Assembly (NCBI RefSeq): GCF_000970755.1
Contig: NZ_KQ034007.1
Coordinates: 62,001 to 126,000, forward strand
Direction of reading: 5' to 3'
Length of the DNA stretch: 64,000 nucleotides
DNA from: Lactobacillus kimbladii
GTDB lineage: Bacteria; Bacillota; Bacilli; Lactobacillales; Lactobacillaceae
Positions within the stretch are counted from its first letter, which is position 1. Every line of letters begins with the position of its first letter. The notes beneath the pieces were generated by a model that was not told the DNA's origin, made no database searches, and worked only from the letters and a program-made list of their open reading frames with translations. The position numbers and the translations under genes are program-made. Of this stretch, positions 55,468-64,000 are shown in pieces.

Positions 55468-56298
55468 ATGGCAAATGGCGCGCGAGATGGTTTGCACAGA
55501 ATAAGTCAGGAACAGAACAACCAATACAAACAGATTCTGTCCTTTATTATCTTTCTGATTGTATCGCTAACCATGATTACCGCGACTTTCCTTAATCCCC
55601 TTTTTATGAAGGGACAAATTAGAAACAGTAGTAATGAGGCTGTAGTAGTTAGGCAAATAAACATGCATTTTGATGCACTAGCAGAAACAATTGGAGCTAA
55701 TAAAAATGGGAATGCCAATCTGCTAACTACTAAGCAAACTCAACCAATTGCTGATCATATTATTGACTATACCCTTGGGAGACCCTGGTTCAAGTTCAGT
55801 AATATGAAATTGGCTAAGCAAATTTTACATGACATTGATTTGAACATTGATCAAGGTGCATCGAGTGATGCCCAGTTAGTACAAGAAAAATTAAAGGAGC
55901 AGGAAAATAATGCTCCGTTTGATGTAATTGATACTTTTAATCTGAATACAATTACTCTTGGGAGTAATATTGCTTTTATCTTATTAATCGTTAATGTAAT
56001 TATACTGATAATGTCTGTTATTAGTTTACGTTCATTAATAAGTGATATGAAGATATTTTTAAATTCAAAAATGCTGACTCACGAAATCACCGCATCTGGT
56101 ATGTGGGCAGGTTTTTGGTTAATATTAATTGCAGGCATATTGGCTATTATTCCCGTAATTTTTAATGTTGAAGGTTTGGCTGTATTAGGCTATGTGTTAG
56201 AAATAAGCAGTAGTATTTTTCTGGACTTTGTCATTGTTGGAGTTGTTCTCTATATATTAAGTGCAATTCCATGGGAAATTAGTTCTCCAAACAATTAG
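55468..56298 (+). CDS. Membrane protein of unknown function
   Basis: 276 residues: one N-terminal membrane segment (about 22-45), a large outside loop (about 46-155), then three to four segments (about 160-265). Behind AAAGGAAAA. No family recognised. Co-transcribed with the TetR regulator, which suggests inducible expression, for example by a membrane-active compound. Confidence 0.7.
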   Translation: MANGARDGLHRISQEQNNQYKQILSFIIFLIVSLTMITATFLNPLFMKGQIRNSSNEAVVVRQINMHFDALAETIGANKNGNANLLTTKQTQPIADHIIDYTLGRPWFKFSNMKLAKQILHDIDLNIDQGASSDAQLVQEKLKEQENNAPFDVIDTFNLNTITLGSNIAFILLIVNVIILIMSVISLRSLISDMKIFLNSKMLTHEITASGMWAGFWLILIAGILAIIPVIFNVEGLAVLGYVLEISSSIFLDFVIVGVVLYILSAIPWEISSPNN

Positions 56299-56344
56299 AC
56301 TCTCTGCTTTAAAACAATTAATCGTTTTTTCAAAGGAAATTTAG

Positions 56345-56818
56345 ATGAAAATTTATTTTGCAAATGCTCTGTTTTCACAAGCAGAAATTAATTATAACGC
56401 TCAACTGGCAGCCAAAATTCGTCAAATAGATGATGCAATTGATTTGTATTTGCCTCAGGAAAACGCATCAATTAATGATAAACAGGCTTATGCTGATTCT
56501 AAAATGATTGCTCAAGCCGATACTGAAAAGCTGCTTAATAGCGATTTAATGATTGCTGTTCTTGACGGCCTCAGCATTGATAATGGGGTAGCTAGTGAAA
56601 TAGGTGTAGCTTATGCAAAAGAAATCCCGATAATTGGTTTATATACAGATACTCGCCAGCAGGGTGCTACTAACCAAAAGAAGTTACAAGCTTTAACCCA
56701 GATTGCCGAAAACCAATTTCATTATGTCAACTTGTATACTACTGGTCTAATTAAACTTAATGGCACCATTGTTAATAATGAAAAAGATTTATTAGCTGCC
56801 GTAGCCAACTATATTTAA
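56345..56818 (+). CDS. Nucleoside 2-deoxyribosyltransferase
   Basis: 157-residue enzyme exchanging the base of deoxyribonucleosides. Blocks: IYFANALFSQAEINYNAQL, LMIAVLDGLSIDNGVASEIGVAYAK (active-site Glu in the SEIG stretch and substrate Asp residues), and the C-terminal NGTIVNNEKDLL. A purine salvage enzyme typical of Lactobacillus; specificity (purine only or purine/pyrimidine) cannot be read safely. Confidence 0.9.
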   Translation: MKIYFANALFSQAEINYNAQLAAKIRQIDDAIDLYLPQENASINDKQAYADSKMIAQADTEKLLNSDLMIAVLDGLSIDNGVASEIGVAYAKEIPIIGLYTDTRQQGATNQKKLQALTQIAENQFHYVNLYTTGLIKLNGTIVNNEKDLLAAVANYI

Positions 56819-56889
56819 AATTAACTCAGTTCACATAATAACTATTTAAGGATGTAGTTATCTCTCTAAGAAGGGATACTAATTTTTAA

Positions 56890-56979
56890 AATAAAAACCA
56901 TATTTCACTTAAGTTTGATATGAACCCTAAAATTATGACAAATTTGGGGGTCATACCATTTTGAAATATGGATTTTATT
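56890..56979. repeat. 90-bp imperfect palindrome upstream of abiE
   Basis: Outer arms 56890-56907 and 56962-56979 pair at 17 of 18 positions (around CCATATTTCA / TGAAATATGG). Inner arms 56920-56934 and 56940-56954 also pair with few mismatches, over a 5-base loop. Together they make one long nested hairpin. It could be a MITE-like remnant, a terminator for the upstream salvage gene or an attenuator. Confidence 0.8.
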
Positions 56980-56986
56980 TATTTAA

Positions 56987-57041
56987 TTTTATCTATATTT
57001 TACCCCATTGTAGTTGATGATGGGGTAAAATATAGATAAAA
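56987..57041. promoter_or_regulatory. Perfect 22-bp inverted repeat, probable AbiEi operator
   Basis: Left arm 56987-57008 and right arm 57020-57041 are exact reverse complements (core TTTTACCCCAT / ATGGGGTAAAA) over an 11-base spacer, ending 13 bases before the abiEi ATG and overlapping its ribosome site (AAAAGGATG). AbiEi proteins are known to repress their own operon by binding inverted repeats. Confidence 0.82.
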
Positions 57042-57054
57042 GGATGTGAATAAA

Positions 57055-57645
57055 ATGACTAATAAATCTGAATTTGAAAATTTGTTAAAGCAAAATAATT
57101 ATGTACTGTCTAGAAAACAACTTACAAAGAAAAACTATTCAGGACAACAAATTAAAAGTTACATTAGAGACAACATGTTGATTTTAATTGATAAAGGGAT
57201 TTATGGCAGCCCAAATCATTTAGAAGATGCTTTTTATACTATTCAGCTGAGACTCAAGAAAGGAATAATTTCGTTGAACTCTGCTCTTTATTTATTTGGT
57301 TTGAGTGATCGTGTTCCAGATAAAATTGAGCTTACTTTTCCGAGAGGATATAAAAATTCGAAATTAAAAGAACAAATTGTGCCCCATCAGCAAGTACCTC
57401 AAATGTATAATTTGGGTATAGAAATAGTAAAAACTCCTAATGGAAATAATGTTAGGGTTTATTCTATTGATCGAACTATGGCAGAAATATTACGCCCACA
57501 AAATCACGTTGATCCTGAAATAATAAATAAGGCATATAAGCAGTATTTAAAACAGCCAAATAAAAATATTGCTAAATTGCTGTACTTTGCAAGAAAATTC
57601 AATACTGTTAAGAAAGTTCAGGAATACATAGAAATATTGCTATAA
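57055..57645 (+). CDS. abiEi: AbiEi-type antitoxin (type IV toxin-antitoxin)
   Basis: 196 residues from ATG 57055 (a GTG at 57046 is also possible). N-terminal winged-helix DNA-binding part (LSRKQLTKKNYSGQQIKSYIRD, GIYG), then the C-terminal antitoxin region with VYSIDRTMAEILR. It is the antitoxin and autorepressor of the AbiE system, which blocks phage by abortive infection. Two bases precede the toxin gene, so they are one operon. Confidence 0.87.
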   Translation: MTNKSEFENLLKQNNYVLSRKQLTKKNYSGQQIKSYIRDNMLILIDKGIYGSPNHLEDAFYTIQLRLKKGIISLNSALYLFGLSDRVPDKIELTFPRGYKNSKLKEQIVPHQQVPQMYNLGIEIVKTPNGNNVRVYSIDRTMAEILRPQNHVDPEIINKAYKQYLKQPNKNIAKLLYFARKFNTVKKVQEYIEILL

Positions 57646-57647
57646 AA

Positions 57648-58565
57648 ATGAATGATAAATTTCGAAACTTTACTAATAATCAACAAATGATAGCTCATAT
57701 ACGTAAACTGGCAAAAGATAATAAAACATCTACACAGGTGATTTTAGAGGAGTTTACTTTAGATGATTTTGTAAGAAGAATAGCTAAATCAAAATATAAA
57801 AATAATTTAATCCTAAAGGGTGGATTTTTGCTGTCAAGCTTAATTGGTATTAATAACAGAACGACAGAAGATATTGATACAGATATTAAAGGAAAAGATT
57901 TGACTTCTTCCGAAGCAACAAAAATGGTTGATGAAATTTGCAATATTATTCCAAGTAAAAATGACCCAATTGAAATTAAAAGAGTTGGTAATGTACAAAA
58001 GATACATGAAGGAGCTGAATATGTTGGGTACCGAGTTCATTTACTGGGTACTCTTTATAAAAAATCTAAGGCCAATATCAAAATAGATATTTCTACCGGT
58101 GATATCATAACCCCTAAAGAAATCAAATATGAATATAATTCTTTGATCGATAACAGTCCAATAAAAATTTATGCTTATAATAATGAAACTATAATTGCCC
58201 AAAAACTAGAAACAGTATTTAGTCGCAGTATTGTCAATACTCGAATGAAAGACTATTATGACATATATATGTTAAACAAGCTTAGAAAGCAAACAGATTA
58301 TAAAAAACTAAAGCTGGACTTATCCTTAACTAGAACTGCTTTAGAAAATACTGCTAATTCAAGGAACAGCTTTAATGAGATTTTTGAAAAAGTAAATAAA
58401 GAAAATTATTCATGGCAAATTACATTAGATTACATAAAAAGTAGTAAAGCAATGCGAGACAAATGGGAAAATTATATCCACCAAAAAGCTTATGCCCGAA
58501 AGATAAACTTTCAAGACACTTTGAATGCAATCGAAGAACTTATGTTGGAACTTTTTGTTAATTAA
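57648..58565 (+). CDS. abiEii: AbiEii-type nucleotidyltransferase toxin
   Basis: 305-residue toxin of the DNA polymerase beta-like nucleotidyltransferase family. Motif I: KGGFLLSSLIGINNRTTEDIDTDI (GG plus the D-x-D pair). Further family blocks: IKIDISTGD (third acidic residue) and ETIIAQKLETVFSR ... MKDYYDIYML. AbiEii toxins stop growth reversibly, by modifying tRNA in characterised relatives. Key residues are all present, so it looks intact. Confidence 0.9.
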   Translation: MNDKFRNFTNNQQMIAHIRKLAKDNKTSTQVILEEFTLDDFVRRIAKSKYKNNLILKGGFLLSSLIGINNRTTEDIDTDIKGKDLTSSEATKMVDEICNIIPSKNDPIEIKRVGNVQKIHEGAEYVGYRVHLLGTLYKKSKANIKIDISTGDIITPKEIKYEYNSLIDNSPIKIYAYNNETIIAQKLETVFSRSIVNTRMKDYYDIYMLNKLRKQTDYKKLKLDLSLTRTALENTANSRNSFNEIFEKVNKENYSWQITLDYIKSSKAMRDKWENYIHQKAYARKINFQDTLNAIEELMLELFVN

Positions 58566-58632
58566 TTTTTTCACTCATCTAATAATGAAAATTCACGGTT
58601 GTTATAGGACACTTCATTCTAGATGTTTTTTA

Positions 58633-59631
58633 TTATTCTGTTGACTTGTTTTGAAGTTGAAACAGTTTGAAACTATAATTGGTTAAGCCCGTGATTTTTA
58701 CTTCATATTCATGTCCAACCATTAGCGGCATTGAGCCGGGATAGTAGGTAATAATAGTTTCAAAATTGCCATAGCCTGTATGACTATAATTACGTACATT
58801 TTCTGCTTGATAAGTTACACCAGTATCTTTATCAGTAATGGTAATTTTTGGTGTGCCTGCATAAATTTTATTAGAGAAATAAATTGACCAGGCGATATTT
58901 TGACCTTGTAAAAGCTCAATGGGAAAGACGCCCCTATTGGGATAAGTTACGGTTTCTCGACTGGGAGTACGAAAGACATCAGCAGGGTTAAAAACTTTTT
59001 GCACAGAATAACGATAACCATTTTTGCCGTAAGCAGCACCTGCGCCTGTCCTAGTTAAGCGCGTTGATAGCAGCCATGCACGGTGACCGGTGTCAGCACC
59101 GGTCAAGTTGTACCGATCTGTAATTAAGTCAGTGATAACTTCACCTGCAGTCTGATCACTGGTATTGAAATTAAGGTTGGCCTTGCTAGAAATGTTGCGG
59201 GCTAATTGCCAAGTAGTTTTATTAATTATTTTCGGCCTTTTTTCGTAAGGCAAATTATGCTGATTGACCATCGGGTTAGCATCGAGAGCGGCTAAAACGG
59301 CAGCAGTTTTTTGCGCTGCAATATTATCTTGAAAATTTTCTTTAACAGGAGTCAAATTGAATAACTTTCTATAATAGTTTGTATATGCCAATTGACTGTC
59401 AAGGTAGTCCGGCACAAGTGTGCCCGCCTTAAATTTATTTTTAAACCGCGGCTTGTTTAAATAAAGGTTATTATGGTTATAAGTAGTGTTATCAAGTTGT
59501 GCATATTCCTGCTGCAAACGACTCACTTCCTTCATTTCACTTGGAGTAAGTTCTGCAGCGAAAACTTGCGTATTGCTAAAAGGAAAAATGAAAAGCAAAC
59601 AGAAGAGGGCAGTGTAAAATTTTTTTATCAT
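58633..59631 (-). CDS. CAP-domain secreted protein
   Basis: 332 residues: signal peptide about 1-25 (TQVFAAEL), then a CAP/SCP-like region with NYYRKLFNLTPV, TAAVLAALDANPMVNQHNLP and DTGHRAWLLSTRLTRTGAGAAYG, and a C-terminal Ig-like tail (PKITITDKDTGVTYQAENV). Function of bacterial CAP proteins is mostly unknown. Behind AAAGGAGAG. It is divergent from the helveticin-like gene. Confidence 0.82.
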   Translation of the reverse strand: MIKKFYTALFCLLFIFPFSNTQVFAAELTPSEMKEVSRLQQEYAQLDNTTYNHNNLYLNKPRFKNKFKAGTLVPDYLDSQLAYTNYYRKLFNLTPVKENFQDNIAAQKTAAVLAALDANPMVNQHNLPYEKRPKIINKTTWQLARNISSKANLNFNTSDQTAGEVITDLITDRYNLTGADTGHRAWLLSTRLTRTGAGAAYGKNGYRYSVQKVFNPADVFRTPSRETVTYPNRGVFPIELLQGQNIAWSIYFSNKIYAGTPKITITDKDTGVTYQAENVRNYSHTGYGNFETIITYYPGSMPLMVGHEYEVKITGLTNYSFKLFQLQNKSTE

Positions 59632-59782
59632 TTAAGATGCTCTCCTTTCTTTAGCCTAAATTATAAGGCAAAATAAAACTGAGTAGAATTTAATTTTAAA
59701 AATAATAATTATATTTAATAAATTGATTGAGTTTTTGGAAAAATTTAGTGAGGAAATGACAGTCTTGGCTAATGAGGAAAAG

Positions 59783-60802
59783 ATGCAGGCAGCACAAAAC
59801 GTCAAAATTAGTTTATTAAGCAAGTTAGACGACTGGGATGGGGTAACTGGACCAGTAGATAAGGACTTGCGCCAAGTGGTAGTGCAGAAAACCAGCATTA
59901 TTGACGGCTATACTTATGTTTTGCAACACGTAGCAGGAGACAACTTTGTTTATCGCGGTCAAAATGGTAATAATGTCTCTTTTAATAAGCAAATTCCTGT
60001 TTTGCATTTAGCCGGAAATGCTGCAGGTCATACTCAAACACTGGAGTATGCTGGAAGGCCAGGACAGTGGTTCGTAGGCACAAAGCCAAACGACTTAAAT
60101 CCCACCTGGTCTACTTGGTCTAAACAAATTGCACTCATAAAAATTCCGCATTATTTTAGGATCACAGCTAATACCAAAATGCAACCACGATTATCAAATT
60201 TAAATTATGCGGGAGCTGATTTGGGCATAGGCTGTGCAGGCAATCAATTTGCCCGGGTAGAAGCTGCAGTTTCACCAGATTTGCGTTATTTTCTGCTCGC
60301 TTATGGTGATAACGACTATACTGGTTATTTTGCACTCTATTATTTAGCTGAAATTAATAAGGCGCTTGATGAAGCTGCAACTGCAAGCAAATACGTTGAT
60401 ATCAGAACAATAAACAGTTTAGCCGCCTTTAAAATACCACAATTTTCTGGACGAGTCGGCTTAATTGGTTCGCTGCAAGGTTTTGCCATTGATAATAACC
60501 GCACAATCTATGTTTCCAGTCAATTTGCGGACGACAAGCTAGGTCAAAATAGAAAAATTGTTAAAATTCCTTGGGGAGCAGTTGATCCTGCTTTTTGGGA
60601 GTTGGTAAATTTAGCTAATGAAAGTAAACTGGAAATTCCGGGCTATTATACTGAGCTTGAGGGCATTCAACTAGTTGCAGCTAATGACCTTTATTTAACC
60701 GTAGCCTATCATCAGTCCCTTGATCCCGCCAATTTGGGCAAACATCCAACCAAAATCAATCAACTTTATGAAATAACTTGGAAATCGAATAGCAATTTTT
60801 AA
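59783..60802 (+). CDS. Helveticin J-like class III bacteriocin
   Basis: About 339 residues from ATG 59783. Strong similarity of pattern to helveticin J: GHTQTLEYAGRPGQWFVGTKPN, WSKQIALIKIP, ARVEAAVSPDLRYFLLAYGDN, GSLQGFAIDNNRTIYVSSQ and the ending NQLYEITWK. Helveticin J is a large heat-labile bacteriolysin without a signal peptide, and none is seen here either. The start is unsure: the frame is open up to a TTG at 59723, and ATG 59756 is another choice. No immunity or export gene is adjacent. Confidence 0.85.
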   Translation: MQAAQNVKISLLSKLDDWDGVTGPVDKDLRQVVVQKTSIIDGYTYVLQHVAGDNFVYRGQNGNNVSFNKQIPVLHLAGNAAGHTQTLEYAGRPGQWFVGTKPNDLNPTWSTWSKQIALIKIPHYFRITANTKMQPRLSNLNYAGADLGIGCAGNQFARVEAAVSPDLRYFLLAYGDNDYTGYFALYYLAEINKALDEAATASKYVDIRTINSLAAFKIPQFSGRVGLIGSLQGFAIDNNRTIYVSSQFADDKLGQNRKIVKIPWGAVDPAFWELVNLANESKLEIPGYYTELEGIQLVAANDLYLTVAYHQSLDPANLGKHPTKINQLYEITWKSNSNF

Positions 60803-60955
60803 TATAGTGTAAATTTTTGCTTTATGATTTTGCTTTATACAAGACTTTTTGCTTATAATAAAAAATATTCCTAAAAAATTGTCTAATTTACAGTTCTTCG
60901 GGTTTTTCTTGCCGTATAATTAAAAGTTAGAAACAATGACTAAGAGGTAAAAATA

Positions 60956-62041
60956 ATGACTAAGAAAACACAAGTTGGTTTAATTTTTGGTGGTAATTCA
61001 TCCGAATATGAAGTCTCAATTATGTCCGGCCACAACATTTATAATGCGATCGATCAAAATAAGTTTGACGTCCATCCAATTTGGATTACCAATGATGGTT
61101 ATTTAGCCAGTGAAGAGGACTCCTTTAAAGTCTTAAAGGATCCAAAATATACTATTGAGAATCCGCATGAAGTGGCCAACATTTCAAATTTAATTCAACT
61201 GAAGAATTTACCGGAAATTGATGTTTTCTTTCCGATTGTGCACGGCAATTTAGGTGAAGACGGCTGTTTGCAAGGACTGTTCAGAATTTTAAACAAGCCT
61301 TTTGTTGGTGACGACGTGCTGGCTTCTGCCGTGACCATGGATAAGGAATTTACTAAAATTTTGGCACAGCGCGTTGGTGTGCCCGTGGCTGATTGGATAG
61401 CAATTAAGCGTTTTGAATATGAAGATGCTAATAATGCTAAACGTGATTATGACAAAGTGAGTTCTAAACTGGGCAGTGATCTTTTTGTTAAACCGTCTAA
61501 TCAAGGCTCTTCAGTTGGTGTGCATCATGTGACTAATAAAGAAGAATTTGCTCAAGCTCTGGCTGATGCTTTTAGATATGATGATAAGGTCTTAATTGAA
61601 GAAACCATTCACGGTACAGAAGTTGAAACTGCTGTTTTAGGCAATGACAAACCGATCGTTTCCGGTGTAGGACAAATTATTAATGCGGCGGGTACTTTTT
61701 ACAGTTATGAAAATAAATACGACGATGATTCCACCACTACTTTGCAAATCCCTGCCAAATTACCTCAAGAAATTGTAGATAAGGTAAGAGCAAACGCCTT
61801 AAAAGTTTATCAAGTCACAGAATGTAGTGGCTTAGCTCGGGTTGATTCCACTTTGCGTGAAAGTGATCAGCAGGTGATCTTGACGGAAGTTAATGCCTTG
61901 CCTGGGTTTACCAATATTAGTATGTATCCTAAACTTTTTGAAGAAGCAGGAATTTCTTATTCTGAACTAATTACTCGTTTAATTGTCAAGGCGCAGGAGC
62001 GTTTTGATCATAAGAAAAATTTGTTACACAAAATTGGTTAA
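60956..62041 (+). CDS. ddl: D-alanine--D-alanine ligase
   Basis: 361-residue ATP-grasp enzyme joining two D-Ala for peptidoglycan. Blocks: GLIFGGNSSEYEVSIMSG, PIVHGNLGEDGCLQGLFRIL, DLFVKPSNQGSSVGVHHV, and EVNALPGFTNISMYPKL. Behind AGAGGTAAA. A Tyr/Phe choice at the omega-loop that decides D-Ala or D-lactate ligase activity was not resolved. Confidence 0.94.
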   Translation: MTKKTQVGLIFGGNSSEYEVSIMSGHNIYNAIDQNKFDVHPIWITNDGYLASEEDSFKVLKDPKYTIENPHEVANISNLIQLKNLPEIDVFFPIVHGNLGEDGCLQGLFRILNKPFVGDDVLASAVTMDKEFTKILAQRVGVPVADWIAIKRFEYEDANNAKRDYDKVSSKLGSDLFVKPSNQGSSVGVHHVTNKEEFAQALADAFRYDDKVLIEETIHGTEVETAVLGNDKPIVSGVGQIINAAGTFYSYENKYDDDSTTTLQIPAKLPQEIVDKVRANALKVYQVTECSGLARVDSTLRESDQQVILTEVNALPGFTNISMYPKLFEEAGISYSELITRLIVKAQERFDHKKNLLHKIG

Positions 62042-62067
62042 TTTGGTTGTGCTGGGGAGTATATCTA

Positions 62068-62847
62068 ATGAACAAAGATAAGCATAATTTTGAAGAATTA
62101 ACCGCGCCTTCTGCGACGGCTAAAAAATTACACATTAGTGTTGCCACTTTACGTAAATATTCTTTGATTGTAGAAAAGGTTACTGGTAAATCGGATTACT
62201 ATGCACGGACTAAGCAAAATGCACGTTTATATAGCAAGCAGGATGTGCAGGACCTCCAAGACTTTCACCAATTAGCGCAAGATAATGGCTTGACTTTGCA
62301 AGAGGCTGCTCAACAAGTTTTTGCTGTTACTGATAAAAAAGACAGATCGCAGCATAAGGATGCCGGTAAAAAGCAGGAGGTAATGTCTACTTCTCAGATG
62401 GTGAAATTGCTGAATGCTTTGCAACAAACCATTGGGCAGCAGAATACAGCACTGAGCAACTTGCAAAAGCAATTGGATCAGATTGAAAAGCAGAATAAAG
62501 AGCTGCTCAAAGAGCAAAAGCAATTACAGCAGCCTGCAGCTAAAAAAACTAGTGCTGAAGAAGATTTCAGCGTGTTACCGGATATTTCAGGAATTGTTAC
62601 CGATAACGGTGATGACATAACTGATGTGCAGGAAATGCCAGAGACGAAGCCTCTAACCGCAGCCGAAAAGCGGGCTCAGGTGGCGCAGGATGAAGGAAAA
62701 TCAAGTGAACAGATGCATGAAGAGATTTTGGCTAAAGCTAAGGAAAATGCTGAAAAAAGTGCAAACGCCAATGCCCACCGCACGTTAGCGGATATGCAGA
62801 TCGAACCGGAAAAAACACATTGGTGGCAGCGGTTCTTAGATATGTAG
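62068..62847 (+). CDS. MerR-like helix-turn-helix protein with coiled coil
   Basis: 259 residues from ATG 62068 after GGGGAG. N-terminal MerR-like winged helix (TAPSATAKKLHISVATLRKYSLIVEKVTG), then a Gln-rich coiled coil (about 115-165), an acidic middle, an alpha-helical part and a Trp-containing end (HWWQRFLDM). The plan recalls RacA and other chromosome-organising proteins more than metal regulators. Downstream of ddl with a 26-base gap, perhaps co-transcribed. Confidence 0.78.
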   Translation: MNKDKHNFEELTAPSATAKKLHISVATLRKYSLIVEKVTGKSDYYARTKQNARLYSKQDVQDLQDFHQLAQDNGLTLQEAAQQVFAVTDKKDRSQHKDAGKKQEVMSTSQMVKLLNALQQTIGQQNTALSNLQKQLDQIEKQNKELLKEQKQLQQPAAKKTSAEEDFSVLPDISGIVTDNGDDITDVQEMPETKPLTAAEKRAQVAQDEGKSSEQMHEEILAKAKENAEKSANANAHRTLADMQIEPEKTHWWQRFLDM

Positions 62848-62852
62848 ACACA

Positions 62853-62886
62853 TAAAAAGCGACTTTTGGTTAAAAGTCGTTTTTAT
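62853..62886 (+). terminator. Terminator after the MerR-like gene
   Basis: Stem AAAAGCGACTTTT / AAAAGTCGTTTTT with a 4-base loop. Confidence 0.85.
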
Positions 62887-62980
62887 AATATTTAAATTTT
62901 ACAAATTTAGCTTAAAATTAATGTCTGATAACTGTTTTTAAGTTACAGTAGGTAAGTATAAATCGATTGGAATGATTTGA

Positions 62981-64000
62981 TTGAAAAAAATTAAAAAACG
63001 CTACTTATTTGCGGTATTAATAGCAGTTGTAGGGTTAATTTTAACTACCTGCACCTATTTTGCAACAGATATTTATTCTAAAAATGATGTAGCTGTGGTT
63101 ACTGACAGTAAAATCAAGGATACTTTAGAAGAAAAAAGTACGGATGTCTATGGTAATAAAGATGAAACCAGAAAACAGGTTCTCCATTTAAAAGTCTTGT
63201 CTGGTGAATTCAAGGGTCAAACCTTTCAGACTATCAACATGTATTATCCCTCACAGTTAGTCACACAAAAGTTTCGTGCAGGTCAGCGATTATTTGTAAG
63301 TGTCAAACACGGTGAACCGGTTATTCAGGATCCTAAACGAGACTGGGTTTTAGTGTTGGCAATGACAGTAATGTCCACGCTAATGGTGGCAGTCTCAGGT
63401 AAAAAGTCGTTTGGTTTAATTGCATCAATGATACTCAGCTGGGTAATTTTCTACCTTGTGATTATGCTTGATATTAAACTAAATGGCTCTTATATCGTTC
63501 TACTCTTTGGTTTAGCTGATATTGTTTTTTCATTCTTTAGTTTATTAGTTGTCCAAGGCTTTAACCGCAAGATGCTGGCAACGTGGTTGGCGACAATTTT
63601 AGGCACTTTTGTTTCTTTTGCACTGTGTTACTTGATCATGCGTTTGACAGGAGAATCGGAAATTAAATACGAAACAGGAGATTATGCGACGCAGGATCCT
63701 CGTGGCATCTTTTTAGCACAAACTTTACTGGGTATTTTAGGAGCAGTGATGGACGAAGCCACCGATATTATTTCCAGTCTTTACGAATTGATTCAAACTA
63801 AGGCTGATTTAACAGCCAAGCAGTTAATTCACAGCGGGCGCACAATGGGACAGGAAATCATGGGACCACTGATTAACGTTTTGGTATTAATCTTTATGTC
63901 AGAAGAATTGCCAATGACGATTATCTATTTGCGGGATAACAACAGCTTGCGTTCCACTTTTGGCTTCACCCTTTCCCTCGGTGTCACTCAAAGTATCATT
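62981..64000 (+). CDS. YibE/F-like membrane protein (3' end outside window)
   Basis: Open frame from TTG 62981 (preceded by an in-frame TGA) to the window end, at least 340 residues. One N-terminal membrane segment, an outside part with LHLKVLSGEFKGQTFQT, then several segments and the YibE/F-type blocks GILGAVMDEATDIISSLYEL and SGRTMGQEIMGPLINVLVLIF. YibE/F proteins are thought to be membrane transport-related; function unknown. The TTG has a modest TTGGAATG site. Confidence 0.8.
   Translation, partial: MKKIKKRYLFAVLIAVVGLILTTCTYFATDIYSKNDVAVVTDSKIKDTLEEKSTDVYGNKDETRKQVLHLKVLSGEFKGQTFQTINMYYPSQLVTQKFRAGQRLFVSVKHGEPVIQDPKRDWVLVLAMTVMSTLMVAVSGKKSFGLIASMILSWVIFYLVIMLDIKLNGSYIVLLFGLADIVFSFFSLLVVQGFNRKMLATWLATILGTFVSFALCYLIMRLTGESEIKYETGDYATQDPRGIFLAQTLLGILGAVMDEATDIISSLYELIQTKADLTAKQLIHSGRTMGQEIMGPLINVLVLIFMSEELPMTIIYLRDNNSLRSTFGFTLSLGVTQSII

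Noticed and set aside
1-64000. tRNA, rRNA, insertion sequences and integrase sites
   Set aside because: None seen on reading both strands; a covariance scan could still find a missed small RNA.

Overview
The window reads as a chromosomal segment of a low-GC Gram-positive lactobacillus (Lactobacillus sensu stricto). Reasons: S-layer-type SLAP domains, a helveticin J homologue, BspA-like surface proteins, strong AGGAGG ribosome binding sites, AT-rich DNA, and classic Firmicutes regulation (TPP riboswitch, lysine L-box, asparagine T-box, a CcpA cre-like site). A host-associated (gut) lifestyle is an inference from the surface proteins and scavenging genes. No tRNA, rRNA, CRISPR array, transposase or phage gene was found.

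Layout. 1-4.2 kb: sucrose/fructan use, with the tail of one GH32 enzyme, a sucrose-type PTS EIIBCA and a complete GH32 sucrose-6-phosphate hydrolase. 4.2-6.36 kb (minus): an ECF transporter T component and a double-ATPase protein under a TPP riboswitch with its own terminator; no substrate-binding S component is adjacent. 6.5-12.1 kb: AraC regulator, lemA-htpX, an anion permease, an IscA/HesB-like protein, a small basic protein and an HNH endonuclease. 12.1-24.8 kb: a surface-protein island with three plus-strand BspA-like proteins, each facing a minus-strand SLAP protein of about 507 residues, plus a fourth SLAP protein. 25-27.6 kb: rarA and two orphan membrane proteins in AT-rich DNA.

27.9-37.8 kb is the most unusual metabolic region. 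A PucR regulator and an alpha/beta hydrolase (minus) diverge from an operon encoding an FdrA-DUF1116 fusion, a DUF2877 protein, an MFS transporter, carbamate kinase and a dicarboxylate/amino-acid symporter. By analogy with the E. coli fdrA-ylbE-ylbF-ybcF genes, this looks like an ATP-yielding carbamoyl-transfer pathway (imported carbamoylated substrate, then carbamoyl phosphate, then ATP). The enzymes that would make the substrate from allantoin are absent. A cre-like site and an inverted repeat lie in the divergent promoter region.

38-64 kb is mostly housekeeping and scavenging: a hydrolase broken by an in-frame stop, a lysine-riboswitch-controlled amino-acid ABC transporter, 3-methyladenine glycosylase, DUF488, TerC, sirtuin, T-box-controlled asnA, MazG-like protein, nitroreductase, cardiolipin synthase, RNase H, DUF1002, glycosyltransferase, PRPP synthetase, TetR plus membrane protein, nucleoside deoxyribosyltransferase, an AbiE toxin-antitoxin pair behind a perfect 22-bp inverted repeat, a CAP-domain secreted protein, a helveticin J-like bacteriocin, D-Ala-D-Ala ligase, a MerR-like coiled-coil protein, and a YibE/F-like membrane protein cut by the window end.
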